From an uncultured Clostridia bacterium (GTDB lineage: Bacteria; Bacillota; Clostridia; Christensenellales; Borkfalkiaceae), in the NCBI GenBank assembly GCA_947624215.1, contig CANQJJ010000002.1:28860-92859 (forward strand): a stretch of DNA of 64,000 bases, in the 5' to 3' direction. The translations under genes and the position numbers were made by a program. Shown here in pieces: positions 32,588 to 41,308 of the stretch. The notes beneath the pieces are model-generated. The model saw only the letters and a list, made by a program, of their open reading frames with translations, searched no databases and was not told the DNA's origin. How positions within the stretch are numbered: position 1 is the first letter of the stretch; every line of letters starts with the position of its first letter.

Positions 32588-33576
32588 ACGCTTCCCTCCC
32601 GCGGCACAAACAATCGCTTAAACACGTTGATGGCGTACCTGTCGGACATCGAGGAGATGTAATCGCAAACGGCACGGGAGACATCCTCCTCGGCCGTCTT
32701 GCGGTAGAGGGCGGGAAGTTCCTCGGGGCGGTCGTTGAAATATGTATAGAGACTTTCGAGCATGCGCTCCGCGCTCTCCTGTATCAGCTTGTTCGCCTCC
32801 TCATAGACGTGCGTAAACATGTAGCTTCTGAGCTCGTCGAGGGCGGCCTGCTTCTCTTCGGACATGCGCACATACGGCTTCCCCTCGGAGACGTTGCAGA
32901 TGTCGAGGATGGCCGTGTTGATGCGGGAAGAAGTGCTTTCACCGAAGACACGGATCGGCCCGGCGGGAAGCTCGTCCCGTTTGACAAAACCCGCGCGGAT
33001 CGCGTCCTCGATGTCGTGGTTGATATAGGCAATGCGGTCGGCAAGGGAGACGACGACGCCCTCGAGCGTGGCGGGCTTTCCGCTCTTGGTGTGGTTCAGG
33101 ATCCCGTCCCGCACTTCGAACGTGAGATTGAGCCCCATGCCGTCTTTTTCATAGATGTCGACAACGCGGAGAGATTGGACCGAATGGCGGAATCCCGTGG
33201 GACAGAGCTTATCCAGCATCCGCTCCCCGACATGTCCGAAGGGCGTGTGGCCGAGGTCGTGCCCGAGCGCGATCGCCTCCGCGAGATCTTCATTCAAGGA
33301 GAGATTGCGCGCCAGCGCACGGGCGATCTGGGATACGTCGAGCGTGTGCGTCAGGCGCGACATGTAGTGGTCGCCGTCCGGTGCAAAGAAGACCTGCGTC
33401 TTGTTTTTCAGACGAAGAAACGCCTTGGAATAGATGATCCTGTCGCGGTCACGCTGAAAATCCGTGCGCATACAGCACGGCTCCTCTTCGCGGGCCCTTC
33501 CGCGCGTATCTTTGGACTTGGTTGCGTAGGGAGAGAGAAATTGCTCCTCCATCAGATAGACGCGATCTTTCATCAT
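32584..33576 (-). CDS. dgt: Deoxyguanosinetriphosphate triphosphohydrolase-like protein (HD domain)
   Basis: dNTPase of the Dgt/SAMHD1 type, expected to cut dNTPs to nucleoside and triphosphate. 330 aa. N-terminal QFLSPYATKSKDTRGRAREEEPC is the family signature. HD metal ligands lie in SRLTHTLDVSQIARALARNL and AIALGHDLGHTPFGHVGERML, with the last Asp in LADRIAYINHDIEDAI. The first ATG has only a weak ribosome site; MEEQFLSP eight codons later is an alternative. It starts the dnaG-sigA operon. The 117-base upstream gap is AT-rich and contains motif copy d. Confidence 0.94.
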   Translation of the reverse strand: MMKDRVYLMEEQFLSPYATKSKDTRGRAREEEPCCMRTDFQRDRDRIIYSKAFLRLKNKTQVFFAPDGDHYMSRLTHTLDVSQIARALARNLSLNEDLAEAIALGHDLGHTPFGHVGERMLDKLCPTGFRHSVQSLRVVDIYEKDGMGLNLTFEVRDGILNHTKSGKPATLEGVVVSLADRIAYINHDIEDAIRAGFVKRDELPAGPIRVFGESTSSRINTAILDICNVSEGKPYVRMSEEKQAALDELRSYMFTHVYEEANKLIQESAERMLESLYTYFNDRPEELPALYRKTAEEDVSRAVCDYISSMSDRYAINVFKRLFVPREGSV

Positions 33577-33640
33577 TCAGTTATTTCGCCAAATTTCAAA
33601 AAAAGTCCTCTTTTTATCAAAATTTTTTTCAAAACGAATG

Positions 33641-33661
33641 TTTTATGTCTGACATAATACT
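33641..33661. repeat. Dispersed 21-bp near-palindromic motif, copy d (upstream of dgt)
   Basis: The + strand reads TTTTATG-TCTGA-CATAATACT and aligns without gaps to copies a and c in the same orientation. It lies in the AT-rich gap upstream of the dgt-dnaG-sigA operon, in the place where a promoter or operator would be. Confidence 0.55.
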
Positions 33662-33693
33662 ATCTAAATTGCCGAATACTGGCACATCGATTC

Positions 33694-35658
33694 CTATTTT
33701 CTGCGCCTGAACACGGGGATCTCATCGAGCGGCACGTCCACCGTGTAGGTGCCTCCCGCGAACCGCTCTCCCGTGAAGTAGTTTTCCCACTCCCCCGCCG
33801 GCAGGTAGACTTCGCGGCAGCGCATGCCCTCATACAGCACGGGGGCAACGAGAAGTTGGCTGCCGAGCATGTATTCATCGGCCACATCCCACGCCCGCCC
33901 GTCCTCGGGGAATTCGAAAAAGAGCGTGCGCATGACGGGATACCCCTTCTCGCTCGCCTCCCGAAAGACGCTTTTCAGATATTCCTTCATCTCCGTGCGG
34001 ACGCGCACAAATTTTTCAAGGATCGCCCCTGTCTCTTCTCCATAGCTCCAAATTTCATTGGGGCGGCCCGTCGGGGAGAACCCGCCGCCGTAGTCGAGAT
34101 CGGAAAGGTTGGGGATGTCGTGCGGGCCTCTGTCTCCGTGCAGGCGCAGGACGGGAGAGAAAGTGGAAAATTCAAACCATCGGATGAGGAGCTCGGAAAA
34201 TCCCTTTGCCGTCACATCGCCGAAAAAGCCGCCCGTGTCCGTCGTCCACCAGGGGATGCCTGCAATGCCGATGTGAAGTCCGGCCGCGAGCTGGTCGCGG
34301 AGCGTGCGGAAATTGGAGCAGATATCGCCCGACCAAACGACGACGGCATATTTTTGGCTCCCCACCCAAGCACTGCGCGCAAGGCTCACGATATCCTCGC
34401 ATCCCTGCCGTTTCAATCCCTCGTAGAAACCCTTCGCGTGTTCGCGCGGATAGAGATTGCCCGCTTTGACGACGGGCCCGTTGCGGTAGCGGAAATGCTC
34501 GAAATCGTAGGCGGCATACTCCGGTTCCGCCTCGTCGAGCCAAAAACAGTCGACGCCCTTGTCGAAGTAGTTCTGTTTGATACAGGTCCACAGATACTCG
34601 CGCGCCTCGGCGTTGGTCGCATCATAGATGACGGTGTCGCCTTGAAAATCAAAGCACTGCGGGGCGCCGCGCTCCGTGCGGACAAGGAGCCCCCTTGAAC
34701 GCATGGACTCATAATTGACGCTCTTCCTGTCCACGGTGGGCCAGACGGAGACCATACAGCGCACCCCCATCCCGTGCAATTCTTCCGTCATCGCGGAAAC
34801 ATCCGGCCAATACGCAGGGTCGAATGCCCAATCCCCCTGTCTGACCCAATGGAAGAAATCGATGACGATGACGTCGAGCGGAATTTTGCGGCGGCGATAT
34901 TCCCGGGCCACGGAGAGCACTTCCTCCTGCGTACGGTAGCGCAACTTGCTCTGCCACAGGCCAAGTGCATTTTCGGGGAAAGCAGGCGCGCGGCCCGTCA
35001 CCTCTGTGTATCGCTCCAAGATCTCCTTGGGGTCTCCCGCGACGACCCAATAGTCGATCTCGTCGGTGCAGACTTCCCGCCACTGCGTAACATTCGCGCC
35101 GAACGTCGCCTCTCCGACCCCGGGATGATTGAGCAGGAACCCGTACCCGCGCGAGGAGAGCACAAAGGGAATGCTCACCTGCGAATTCCGCTGGGCAAGT
35201 TCGAGCACGCATCCCTTCAAGTCAAAGTTGGGTTGCTGATATTGCCCCATCCCGAAGAGCTTTTCCTCCTGCGCCTCGAAGCGGAGCGTGACGGCGTAGT
35301 CGCTCCCGTGCGGCGTATATTCGCGCGCCCTCAGTTTCATGCTCGGGCTGTGTTCGTTGGCGCCCGAAAAATCGCGGTAATACTCTTTGAGGAGCACCTT
35401 TTCCCCGCGATAAAATGTGAGAAACCCGTTCCTGTGGACAACACAGCGCAGTTTCCCGTTGAGGATATAGGCCCCCTCCTCGCAGAGACCGCACTCCCCC
35501 GCGATCGCAGGAGCTTCTTCCAATCCCTTCTCTGCGTCCGAAAAGTCTGCGTTCACCGTGGCGCGGACGCGGAGCGCGTCCCGTCCCCATGCCTCGACGC
35601 GCACCGTCTCATAGCCCGCGCGTGCGATGAGAATGTTGCCGGATAGTTGAAACTGCAT
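33694..35658 (-). CDS. GH31 family glycoside hydrolase (alpha-glucosidase/alpha-xylosidase type)
   Basis: 654 aa with no signal peptide, so cytoplasmic and acting on imported oligosaccharides. It has an N-terminal beta-sandwich, then a TIM barrel with the nucleophile Asp in DCFWLDEAEPEY and the acid/base Asp in VVVWSGDICSNF, followed by GIAGIPWWTTDTGGFFG. The C-terminal part has LRLHGDRGPHDIPN and ADEYMLGSQLLVAPVL. WLDEAEPE rather than the xylosidase KTDFGE form points to a broader GH31 subgroup; substrate is undetermined. Only a terminator hairpin and an AGGAGG site separate it from the upstream SDR gene, so expression may depend on readthrough. Confidence 0.9.
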   Translation of the reverse strand: MQFQLSGNILIARAGYETVRVEAWGRDALRVRATVNADFSDAEKGLEEAPAIAGECGLCEEGAYILNGKLRCVVHRNGFLTFYRGEKVLLKEYYRDFSGANEHSPSMKLRAREYTPHGSDYAVTLRFEAQEEKLFGMGQYQQPNFDLKGCVLELAQRNSQVSIPFVLSSRGYGFLLNHPGVGEATFGANVTQWREVCTDEIDYWVVAGDPKEILERYTEVTGRAPAFPENALGLWQSKLRYRTQEEVLSVAREYRRRKIPLDVIVIDFFHWVRQGDWAFDPAYWPDVSAMTEELHGMGVRCMVSVWPTVDRKSVNYESMRSRGLLVRTERGAPQCFDFQGDTVIYDATNAEAREYLWTCIKQNYFDKGVDCFWLDEAEPEYAAYDFEHFRYRNGPVVKAGNLYPREHAKGFYEGLKRQGCEDIVSLARSAWVGSQKYAVVVWSGDICSNFRTLRDQLAAGLHIGIAGIPWWTTDTGGFFGDVTAKGFSELLIRWFEFSTFSPVLRLHGDRGPHDIPNLSDLDYGGGFSPTGRPNEIWSYGEETGAILEKFVRVRTEMKEYLKSVFREASEKGYPVMRTLFFEFPEDGRAWDVADEYMLGSQLLVAPVLYEGMRCREVYLPAGEWENYFTGERFAGGTYTVDVPLDEIPVFRRRK

Positions 35659-35670
35659 AAAAACCTCCTG

Positions 35671-35694
35671 AAAAAAGCGCGTTCAACGCGCTTT
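35671..35694 (-). terminator. Terminator hairpin after the aro operon, directly before the GH31 gene
   Basis: Stem AAAGCGCG / CGCGCTTT, loop of five bases, followed on the minus strand by TTTTTTC and then the GH31 ribosome site AGGAGG. It can act as a partial terminator or attenuator. Confidence 0.8.
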
Positions 35695-35696
35695 GC

Positions 35697-36395
35697 TCAA
35701 ATGAAAAATCCTCCGTTGACGCCCAAGACCTGCCCCGTGATATAGGGATGGCCGGCAAGGAAGAATATGGCCGAGGCGATCTCATCGGGGCTCGCAAACC
35801 GCCCGAGCGGGATCTCCTCTTCGAGCGCACGCCGCTCTTCCCCGCGCAGACGGCCGTTCATCGCGGTGTCCACGACGCCCGGGCTGACGCAGTTCACGGT
35901 GATGTGCGAAGGCGCAAGTTCCTTTGCAAGCGCCTTTGTGAAGGCAATGACCGCCCCCTTGGCCGCCGAGTAGACGCTCTCGCAACTGCCTCCCGTCTCC
36001 CCCCAAACGGACGCGACGTTGACGATGGCTCCCCCTCGTTCGAGCATCTTCTTCACGGCGTGCTTTGCACACAGGAAGACGCCGCCCATGTCGGTATCCA
36101 TGACGCGGCGATACTCCTCCGCGGTCACGTCCTGCACCTGCTTGAAGAGCGCGACGCCCGCATTGCAGACGAGAACGTCGAGCGCGGAAAAGCCCGCAAA
36201 GAGAGCCTCCGCATCTGCCTCCGAGGAGACGTCCGCCTTGACGAACGCGACGGACGGAAGTAGCTTTCTTGCACGCACGGCATCCTCTTCACTGTGGGAA
36301 TACGTCGCCGTGACGGCATATCCGTTTTGGGAAAACAGGCGGCAGACGGCGAGCCCGATGCCCCGCGTGCCCCCCGTGACGAGAGCTCTCTTCAC
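35697..36395 (-). CDS. Short-chain dehydrogenase/reductase (FabG-like)
   Basis: 232 aa NAD(P)-dependent SDR starting at GTG that overlaps the aroK stop (GTGA). Cofactor motif GGTRGIGLAVCRLF at residues 8-21, NAG motif VCNAGVALF, and catalytic Ser and YxxxK in NVASVWGETGG and YSAAKGAV. C-terminal NGGFFI is FabG-like. FabG is a candidate role, but placement at the end of an aromatic operon and the lack of neighbouring fab genes leave the substrate open. Confidence 0.85.
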   Translation of the reverse strand: MKRALVTGGTRGIGLAVCRLFSQNGYAVTATYSHSEEDAVRARKLLPSVAFVKADVSSEADAEALFAGFSALDVLVCNAGVALFKQVQDVTAEEYRRVMDTDMGGVFLCAKHAVKKMLERGGAIVNVASVWGETGGSCESVYSAAKGAVIAFTKALAKELAPSHITVNCVSPGVVDTAMNGRLRGEERRALEEEIPLGRFASPDEIASAIFFLAGHPYITGQVLGVNGGFFI

Positions 36396-36901
36396 GGCGT
36401 CTGCCCCACTTTTTCCAAGATCTCGCGGGCGACTTCGTCCACCGATTTCCCATCGGTATCCACGATGCAGTCGGCCACGGCTTCATAGACGGGAAGCCGT
36501 TCGGACAAAAGCTCCAAGAGCCGTTCCGCCGTCTTGCCCGTATCTTTGAGGAGGGGACGAGCATCGTCTGCACGCACGCGTGCGAGCAACGTCTCGAATG
36601 TCGCGCGCAGAAAAACGATTTTCCCGTTGCGCTTTAACAGTTCATTGTTCTCGGGCTTCAAGACGAGGCCGCCGCCCGTCGAGATGACGAGCCCGTCTTT
36701 ATCTGCAAGCTCGCGCACCACTCCCGTCTCGAGAGAACGGAAATGCGTCTCGCCGTAGTATTCGAAAATATCCGAGATCCTGCCGTGACGGTCGGTGATG
36801 ACGATGTCCGTATCATACCACCTACGCCCCGTGAGCTCTGCGATGCGGATGCCCACGCTGGACTTCCCCACTCCCATCATGCCGCAAAGTACGATATTCA
36901 T
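36392..36901 (-). CDS. aroK: Shikimate kinase
   Basis: Phosphorylates shikimate at the 3-OH. 169 aa from MNIVLCGMMGVGKSSVG, which holds the Walker A P-loop; DTDIVI is the shikimate-binding Asp region, STGGGLVL the GGG substrate loop, and DDARPLLKDTGK the LID region. ATG overlaps the aroQ stop (ATGA) and the gene overlaps the SDR start by four bases. Confidence 0.96.
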   Translation of the reverse strand: MNIVLCGMMGVGKSSVGIRIAELTGRRWYDTDIVITDRHGRISDIFEYYGETHFRSLETGVVRELADKDGLVISTGGGLVLKPENNELLKRNGKIVFLRATFETLLARVRADDARPLLKDTGKTAERLLELLSERLPVYEAVADCIVDTDGKSVDEVAREILEKVGQTP

Positions 36902-37320
36902 AGCCAAAAACTCTCCATTGCCAAGAAATAGCTGATTTTTCCGAATCCGAGCACCTCGCCCTTGCACACCTCGGTGAGGACGGACTTTTTGCGGAACTCC
37001 TCGCGCGCATGCACATTGGACATGTGCACCTCCACAACGGGCACCTTGACTGCCGCAATGGCATCGCGGATGGCGTAGGAATAATGCGAATACGCGCCCG
37101 CATTCAACACGATGCCGTCAAAGAGTCCCTCCGCGTTCTGAATGGCCGTACAGAGCTCCCCCTCGACATTGCTTTGGAAGAACTCCGCCGTGTGGCCGTG
37201 CTCTTTTGCAAATGCGGCAAGCTCACTCTCGATGTCCGATAGCGTCTCGGTCCCGTAGATCCCCTGTTCGCGCCTGCCCGTCAGATTCAGGTTGACGCCG
37301 TTGATGACGAGAAGTTTCAT
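36898..37320 (-). CDS. aroQ: 3-dehydroquinate dehydratase, type II
   Basis: Third shikimate-pathway step by anti-elimination. 140 aa from MKLLVINGVNLNLTGRREQGIYG, which contains the lid loop with catalytic Arg and Tyr. LNAGAYSHYSYAIRDAI and VVEVHMSNVHAREEFRKKSV carry the substrate-binding Asn, His and Arg; the catalytic His is in VEVHMSN. 4-base overlaps with aroE and aroK. Confidence 0.97.
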   Translation of the reverse strand: MKLLVINGVNLNLTGRREQGIYGTETLSDIESELAAFAKEHGHTAEFFQSNVEGELCTAIQNAEGLFDGIVLNAGAYSHYSYAIRDAIAAVKVPVVEVHMSNVHAREEFRKKSVLTEVCKGEVLGFGKISYFLAMESFWL

Positions 37321-38144
37321 TTGATATCCTCCGAATAGTCGCCGTAGAGCTTTTTCGCCTCGGCCGCCGACGGCTGTCTGCCGAGAAAGATGCAGTCTGC
37401 ACAGTATGCCTGATAGAAGAGCATGGACGCTCCTGCGAGCGTCTGCTTCCCGCATTCCCGCGCGACGCGCAAGAATTCCGATTCCGCGGGGACATAGATG
37501 AGATCGACCGCCGCGGACGCCAAAGACAGAAGATCTTGGCCCACGGGGCGGAAATCGCCCGCAAGGTTGACGACGGGCGTCCTCCCCACCGTATCATGCA
37601 TCCCGACGCCCGTGCAATTGACGATGACGTCGAAGGGCGCGTACGGGATCTCGGGCAGGGGCTCAAACCCGCCGAGATCGCGGTATACCGCCATCAGCCG
37701 CTCTTCATCCCGTTCATAGACGGAGACCTTTGCGCCGCCGTCCACGAGTTTTTTCACACAACTCCTCCCCGCGCCGCCCGCACCGAGGATGAGAAAACTC
37801 CTGTCTTTGACGGCGATCCCCGCGTTTTCGAGCATGAGAAGAAAGCCAAACCCGTCGGTATTATAGCCCGTGCGGGTGCGCGTGACGACGGTGTTCACGG
37901 CGCCGAAAAGGCGTGCATCCCCTTCGAGCCGTTTGAGATACGGGATGATCTCCCCCTTGAAGGGAATGGTGACGTTGAAGGCGTCGTATCCCGAAAACAG
38001 CGCCTCCGCGCGCAAGGAAAATTCGGCGGGCGGGATGGAGATCTTCTCATAGGTGCATTGGCGCCCCATCCTCCCGAGGATAAACGCATGCATGCGGGGG
38101 CTTTCGGACCCGGATACATCCTTTCCGATCACGGCAAGTTTCAC
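37317..38144 (-). CDS. aroE: Shikimate dehydrogenase
   Basis: NADPH-dependent reduction of 3-dehydroshikimate. 275 aa from GTG (VKLAVIGKDVSGSESPRMH), overlapping the aroB stop (GTGA). The substrate site SGSESPRMHAF is an SxS variant with catalytic residues in FNVTIPFKGEI (Lys), NTVVTRTRTGYNTDGFGF (Asn, Asp); NADP motif ILGAGGAGRSCVKKLVDGG lies near residue 124; C-terminal MLFYQAYCADCIFLGR. Confidence 0.95.
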   Translation of the reverse strand: MKLAVIGKDVSGSESPRMHAFILGRMGRQCTYEKISIPPAEFSLRAEALFSGYDAFNVTIPFKGEIIPYLKRLEGDARLFGAVNTVVTRTRTGYNTDGFGFLLMLENAGIAVKDRSFLILGAGGAGRSCVKKLVDGGAKVSVYERDEERLMAVYRDLGGFEPLPEIPYAPFDVIVNCTGVGMHDTVGRTPVVNLAGDFRPVGQDLLSLASAAVDLIYVPAESEFLRVARECGKQTLAGASMLFYQAYCADCIFLGRQPSAAEAKKLYGDYSEDIK

Positions 38145-39196
38145 TGCAAGGCCCCCTCCACTTCACGGATATCCTTCTCATATTGCGCGTATGTAAGTTC
38201 CAGAAGTTCCCATTTTTCAAGCGCAACGGGCACCGTGAGCGTCACTTTGTCCGACGCCGTGTTTTTCTTGTCGAGCAAGGAAAAATACAGGCCGTGGAGC
38301 ATGGGCGTTCTCGTTGTCCCAAGCACGGTATAGATGAGGTCGAAGAGCTGGCGGCGAAACTCCTGGTCGATATCCAGATACCGCTCTGCGATCAAAGTCT
38401 CCAAAATAATGCCCCAGAGGATGCACTCCCCATGCGTAAGCGAGGTGGAGAGTTCGATGGCATGCCCCGTCGTGTGGCCGAGATTCAGGCATTTCCGAAG
38501 CCCCGTCTCCAAGGGATCGCGGCGGACGATATCCGCTTTGAGGGCAATATTTTCGGGAACGATCTCCTCGAGAAAATCCAAATCGAACACATCCTTTGCA
38601 CTGCAAAGTTTTTCAAACAAGGGCGCGGACAACGCACCGTGCTTGACGATCTCCCCCAGCCCGCCTCGAAGCTCGCGGCGGGGCAACGTTCTCAGGAAAA
38701 CAGGGTCCGTATACACCCTCGAGGGTTGCTTGAATGCCCCGATGAGATTTTTGACGCCGCCGAGATCCACGGCCGTCTTGCCCCCTATCGAACTGTCGAC
38801 CTGTGCGAGCAAAGTCGTCGGCACTTGTATGAGGTCGATGCCGCGCATATAGAGACTTGCCGCCAGCCCGCCCAGATCGCCGACGACGCCGCCGCCGATC
38901 GCGATGAGCGTAGAATTGCGCCGCAGCCCCACATCCTTCATGTTTTTGAGGAGTGCGAAGAGCGTCTGCTCGTTTTTATTGCGTTCCCCTGCCGGCATGA
39001 CATAGATCGGCACTCCGCCGAGGTATCTTTCCATCTTCTTGCGGTAGATCGCATACACGTTGGCGTCCGTGACGATCATGCCGCCGCCATGCAAAAAATT
39101 CTCCCGCATAGGTGCGATTTTCTTTCTAAATGCGTCATTCTGATAGACGATCGTGCACTCCGTCGTCTCTTTGTGACCGATCCGTATTGTCTTCAT
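38141..39196 (-). CDS. aroB: 3-dehydroquinate synthase
   Basis: Cyclises DAHP to 3-dehydroquinate using NAD+ and a divalent metal. 351 aa. NAD-site motifs PAGERNKNEQTLFALLKNM and IAIGGGVVGDLGGLAASLYMRGI (about 100-122), substrate site QVPTTLLAQVDSSIGGKTAVDL, and metal ligands in LGEIVKHG (Glu), NLGHTTGHAIE (His) and LTHGECILWG (His). ATGA overlap with aroC and GTGA overlap with aroE. Confidence 0.96.
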   Translation of the reverse strand: MKTIRIGHKETTECTIVYQNDAFRKKIAPMRENFLHGGGMIVTDANVYAIYRKKMERYLGGVPIYVMPAGERNKNEQTLFALLKNMKDVGLRRNSTLIAIGGGVVGDLGGLAASLYMRGIDLIQVPTTLLAQVDSSIGGKTAVDLGGVKNLIGAFKQPSRVYTDPVFLRTLPRRELRGGLGEIVKHGALSAPLFEKLCSAKDVFDLDFLEEIVPENIALKADIVRRDPLETGLRKCLNLGHTTGHAIELSTSLTHGECILWGIILETLIAERYLDIDQEFRRQLFDLIYTVLGTTRTPMLHGLYFSLLDKKNTASDKVTLTVPVALEKWELLELTYAQYEKDIREVEGALQ

Positions 39197-40317
39197 GCTA
39201 ATCTCCTGTATCGTTCGATGAGTTCCGAAAGTGTGTCGCCGCCTAAGCGCTCGGAGACCACGGCGGCAAGTTCGGCCGCAACGGCCGCCTCCAAAACCGT
39301 TTCAAAGGCGAGGATAGCACAGACGTCGCTGCGCTCCGCGGCGGCTATCGACGCCTCTCCCGTTTGGGTATCCACCGTGCGGAGCCCGCGCATCAGAGTG
39401 GGAATGGGCTTCATCGCGACGCGGAGAACGATCTCCTCTCCGTTGGACATGCCGCCCTCGATCCCTCCCGCGCGGTTGGTGCGGCGAGAATAGCCCTGCT
39501 CTGCAAAAAAGATCTCGTCGTGGACATCGCTCCCGCGGTGTGCGGCGGCCGCAAATCCCATGCCGAACTCCACGCCCTTCGCCGCCTGGATGCTCATCGC
39601 CGCCGCGGCAAGACGGGCGTCCAATTTCTCGCGGTACGTCATGCAGCTGCCGAAACCGCTCTTCAAACCCTTGACGCGCACCTCTGCAACGCCGCCGAGG
39701 GTATCGCCGTCCGCCCTACATGCGTCGATCTCCCTGCGCGCCTTTGCAGCAAGGTCGACGTTCATCATGCCGAGCGTCTCTTCCCGCTCCGAAAGCCGCG
39801 CGAAGGGGTATTCCTCCTCATCGGCGGTCCCCCCCACCGCACGCACATAGCCGCGGACGCAGATGCCGAGGGCCGAGAGCAATTGGCGGCAGACCTCGCC
39901 CGCCGCGACGCGCACGGCTGTCTCCCGCGCCGAAGCACGTTCCAAAACGTTCCGCGCGTCCGCGTGGCCGAATTTCAGCATCCCAGCGAGGTCGGCATGC
40001 CCCGGCCGCACCTTGGTGAGCCTTTTTAAGCCGACGTCACATCCCTCCGGGGCCATGGTATCTTTCCAATTTTCGTAGTCGCGGTTATAGACGGCAAGCG
40101 TGACGGGACTGCCGAGCGTGACAAGATCTCTCACCCCGGAGAGGAATTCGACGCTGTCCCGTTCGATCTTCTGCCTCCCGCCGCGCCCGTAGCCGCTCTG
40201 GCGAAGGGCAAGCGCGCCGCAGATGGCCTCCGCATCCAATTTCAATCCCGCGGGAAGGCCCTCTATGATGGCAAAAAGCCCCTTCCCGTGCGATTCGCCG
40301 CTCGTTACGATCTTCAT
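39193..40317 (-). CDS. aroC: Chorismate synthase
   Basis: FMN-dependent last step giving chorismate. 374 aa from MKIVTSGESHGKGLFAIIEG. Signature regions: RQSGYGRGGRQKIERDSVEFLSG, KVRPGHADLAGMLKFGHADARNVLERASARETAVRVAAG, and the C-terminal RTVDTQTGEASIAAAERSDVCA. Ten bases after the ComEC-like gene; ATGA overlap with aroB. It begins the compact aroC-B-E-Q-K block. No aroA (EPSP synthase) is present in the window. Confidence 0.97.
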   Translation of the reverse strand: MKIVTSGESHGKGLFAIIEGLPAGLKLDAEAICGALALRQSGYGRGGRQKIERDSVEFLSGVRDLVTLGSPVTLAVYNRDYENWKDTMAPEGCDVGLKRLTKVRPGHADLAGMLKFGHADARNVLERASARETAVRVAAGEVCRQLLSALGICVRGYVRAVGGTADEEEYPFARLSEREETLGMMNVDLAAKARREIDACRADGDTLGGVAEVRVKGLKSGFGSCMTYREKLDARLAAAAMSIQAAKGVEFGMGFAAAAHRGSDVHDEIFFAEQGYSRRTNRAGGIEGGMSNGEEIVLRVAMKPIPTLMRGLRTVDTQTGEASIAAAERSDVCAILAFETVLEAAVAAELAAVVSERLGGDTLSELIERYRRLA

Positions 40318-40327
40318 AAAATGCTCC

Positions 40328-41308
40328 TTATGCCACGACGGTGAAGCCGTCCGCCGTAATTGAAATGACGATATCGCCGAGCTCATCGGTCCGATAGATC
40401 TCGGCGACCTGCCCGAGCCGCGTGAGTGCATCGGGCTTGGGATGGCCGTAAGGATTGCCCTCCCCGCATGAAATGACGGCCACCGACGGCGACAAAAGCG
40501 AGAGCCATTCCGCCGCGGAGGAGGAGGCCGAGCCGTGGTGCGAGACCTTCAGGATGTCGACGTCTTCGAGGCGGACGCGGTACTCCCCGCTGTCGAACAA
40601 AGTCCCGTCGAGAGCATACTCTTTCAGCAGACGGCGCTCACGCACCGAGGAGATGTCTCCCGGCATGAGGATCGCCGTGTCGTGATATTTGATATAGAAG
40701 ACGCCCGAGGTGTCGTTCCCCGTCCCCTCCTCCAACGAGTAGGGAGAGAGGCAGACGGCATAGGCGCCGCCCGACCATGTGAGCACGTCGTAGCGCGAAT
40801 ATGTATAAACGGGCACCTCCGTGACGGAGGAAAGCGAGTGGGAGACGGGGATATAGACGGCATCCGGAGGATAATACTCCAAGAGAAATTGCAGCCCGCC
40901 GCTGTGGTCATAATCGGTATGCGACAGCAAAACTGTCAGCGAGGACGGCGCGATCCCCTTGAGATAACGGTAGAGATGGTCTTCGTTCCCGAAGGAGCCG
41001 TCCCCCGTATCGACGAGCAGACAATCTCCCCCGGGAAATTCGAAGAGCGCGGCGTCTCCCTGCCCGACGTCCAAAAAGTGCACGCGCATCTCCCCTTCCT
41101 CCCGCCGCGGGAAAGAGTAGGCGGGGACCAGGGTGCGGAAGGGAAGAAAGTAATCGAAGACAAAGAGCGTCAGCACAAAGACGGCAGAAAGAGAGATCAG
41201 GACGATGTGCCGCACGAGGGCCTTGAAATCGGGGTCCTTCTTCCTGCGGATGCTCTTTGCCTGCTTTTCTTTCAGTTCATCTGCGGTGAGAGGCCTTTTT
41301 ATGCGCAC
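40328..41308 (-). CDS. Membrane-anchored MBL-fold hydrolase, ComEC C-terminal-like
   Basis: 326 aa from GTG (VRIKRPLTADELKEK), with GAGGAG four bases upstream. A Lys-rich N-terminus and one membrane helix (about 38-58, HIVLISLSAVFVLTLFVFDYF) are followed by an extracellular metallo-beta-lactamase domain: VHFLDVGQGDAALFEFPGG, LLSHTDYDHSGGL (HxDxDH metal ligands), LMPGDISSVRE and VSHHGSASSS. This matches the free-standing relatives of the ComEC/Rec2 nuclease domain. No other competence gene is nearby. Function in DNA degradation or envelope maintenance is open. Confidence 0.85.
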   Translation of the reverse strand: MRIKRPLTADELKEKQAKSIRRKKDPDFKALVRHIVLISLSAVFVLTLFVFDYFLPFRTLVPAYSFPRREEGEMRVHFLDVGQGDAALFEFPGGDCLLVDTGDGSFGNEDHLYRYLKGIAPSSLTVLLSHTDYDHSGGLQFLLEYYPPDAVYIPVSHSLSSVTEVPVYTYSRYDVLTWSGGAYAVCLSPYSLEEGTGNDTSGVFYIKYHDTAILMPGDISSVRERRLLKEYALDGTLFDSGEYRVRLEDVDILKVSHHGSASSSAAEWLSLLSPSVAVISCGEGNPYGHPKPDALTRLGQVAEIYRTDELGDIVISITADGFTVVA

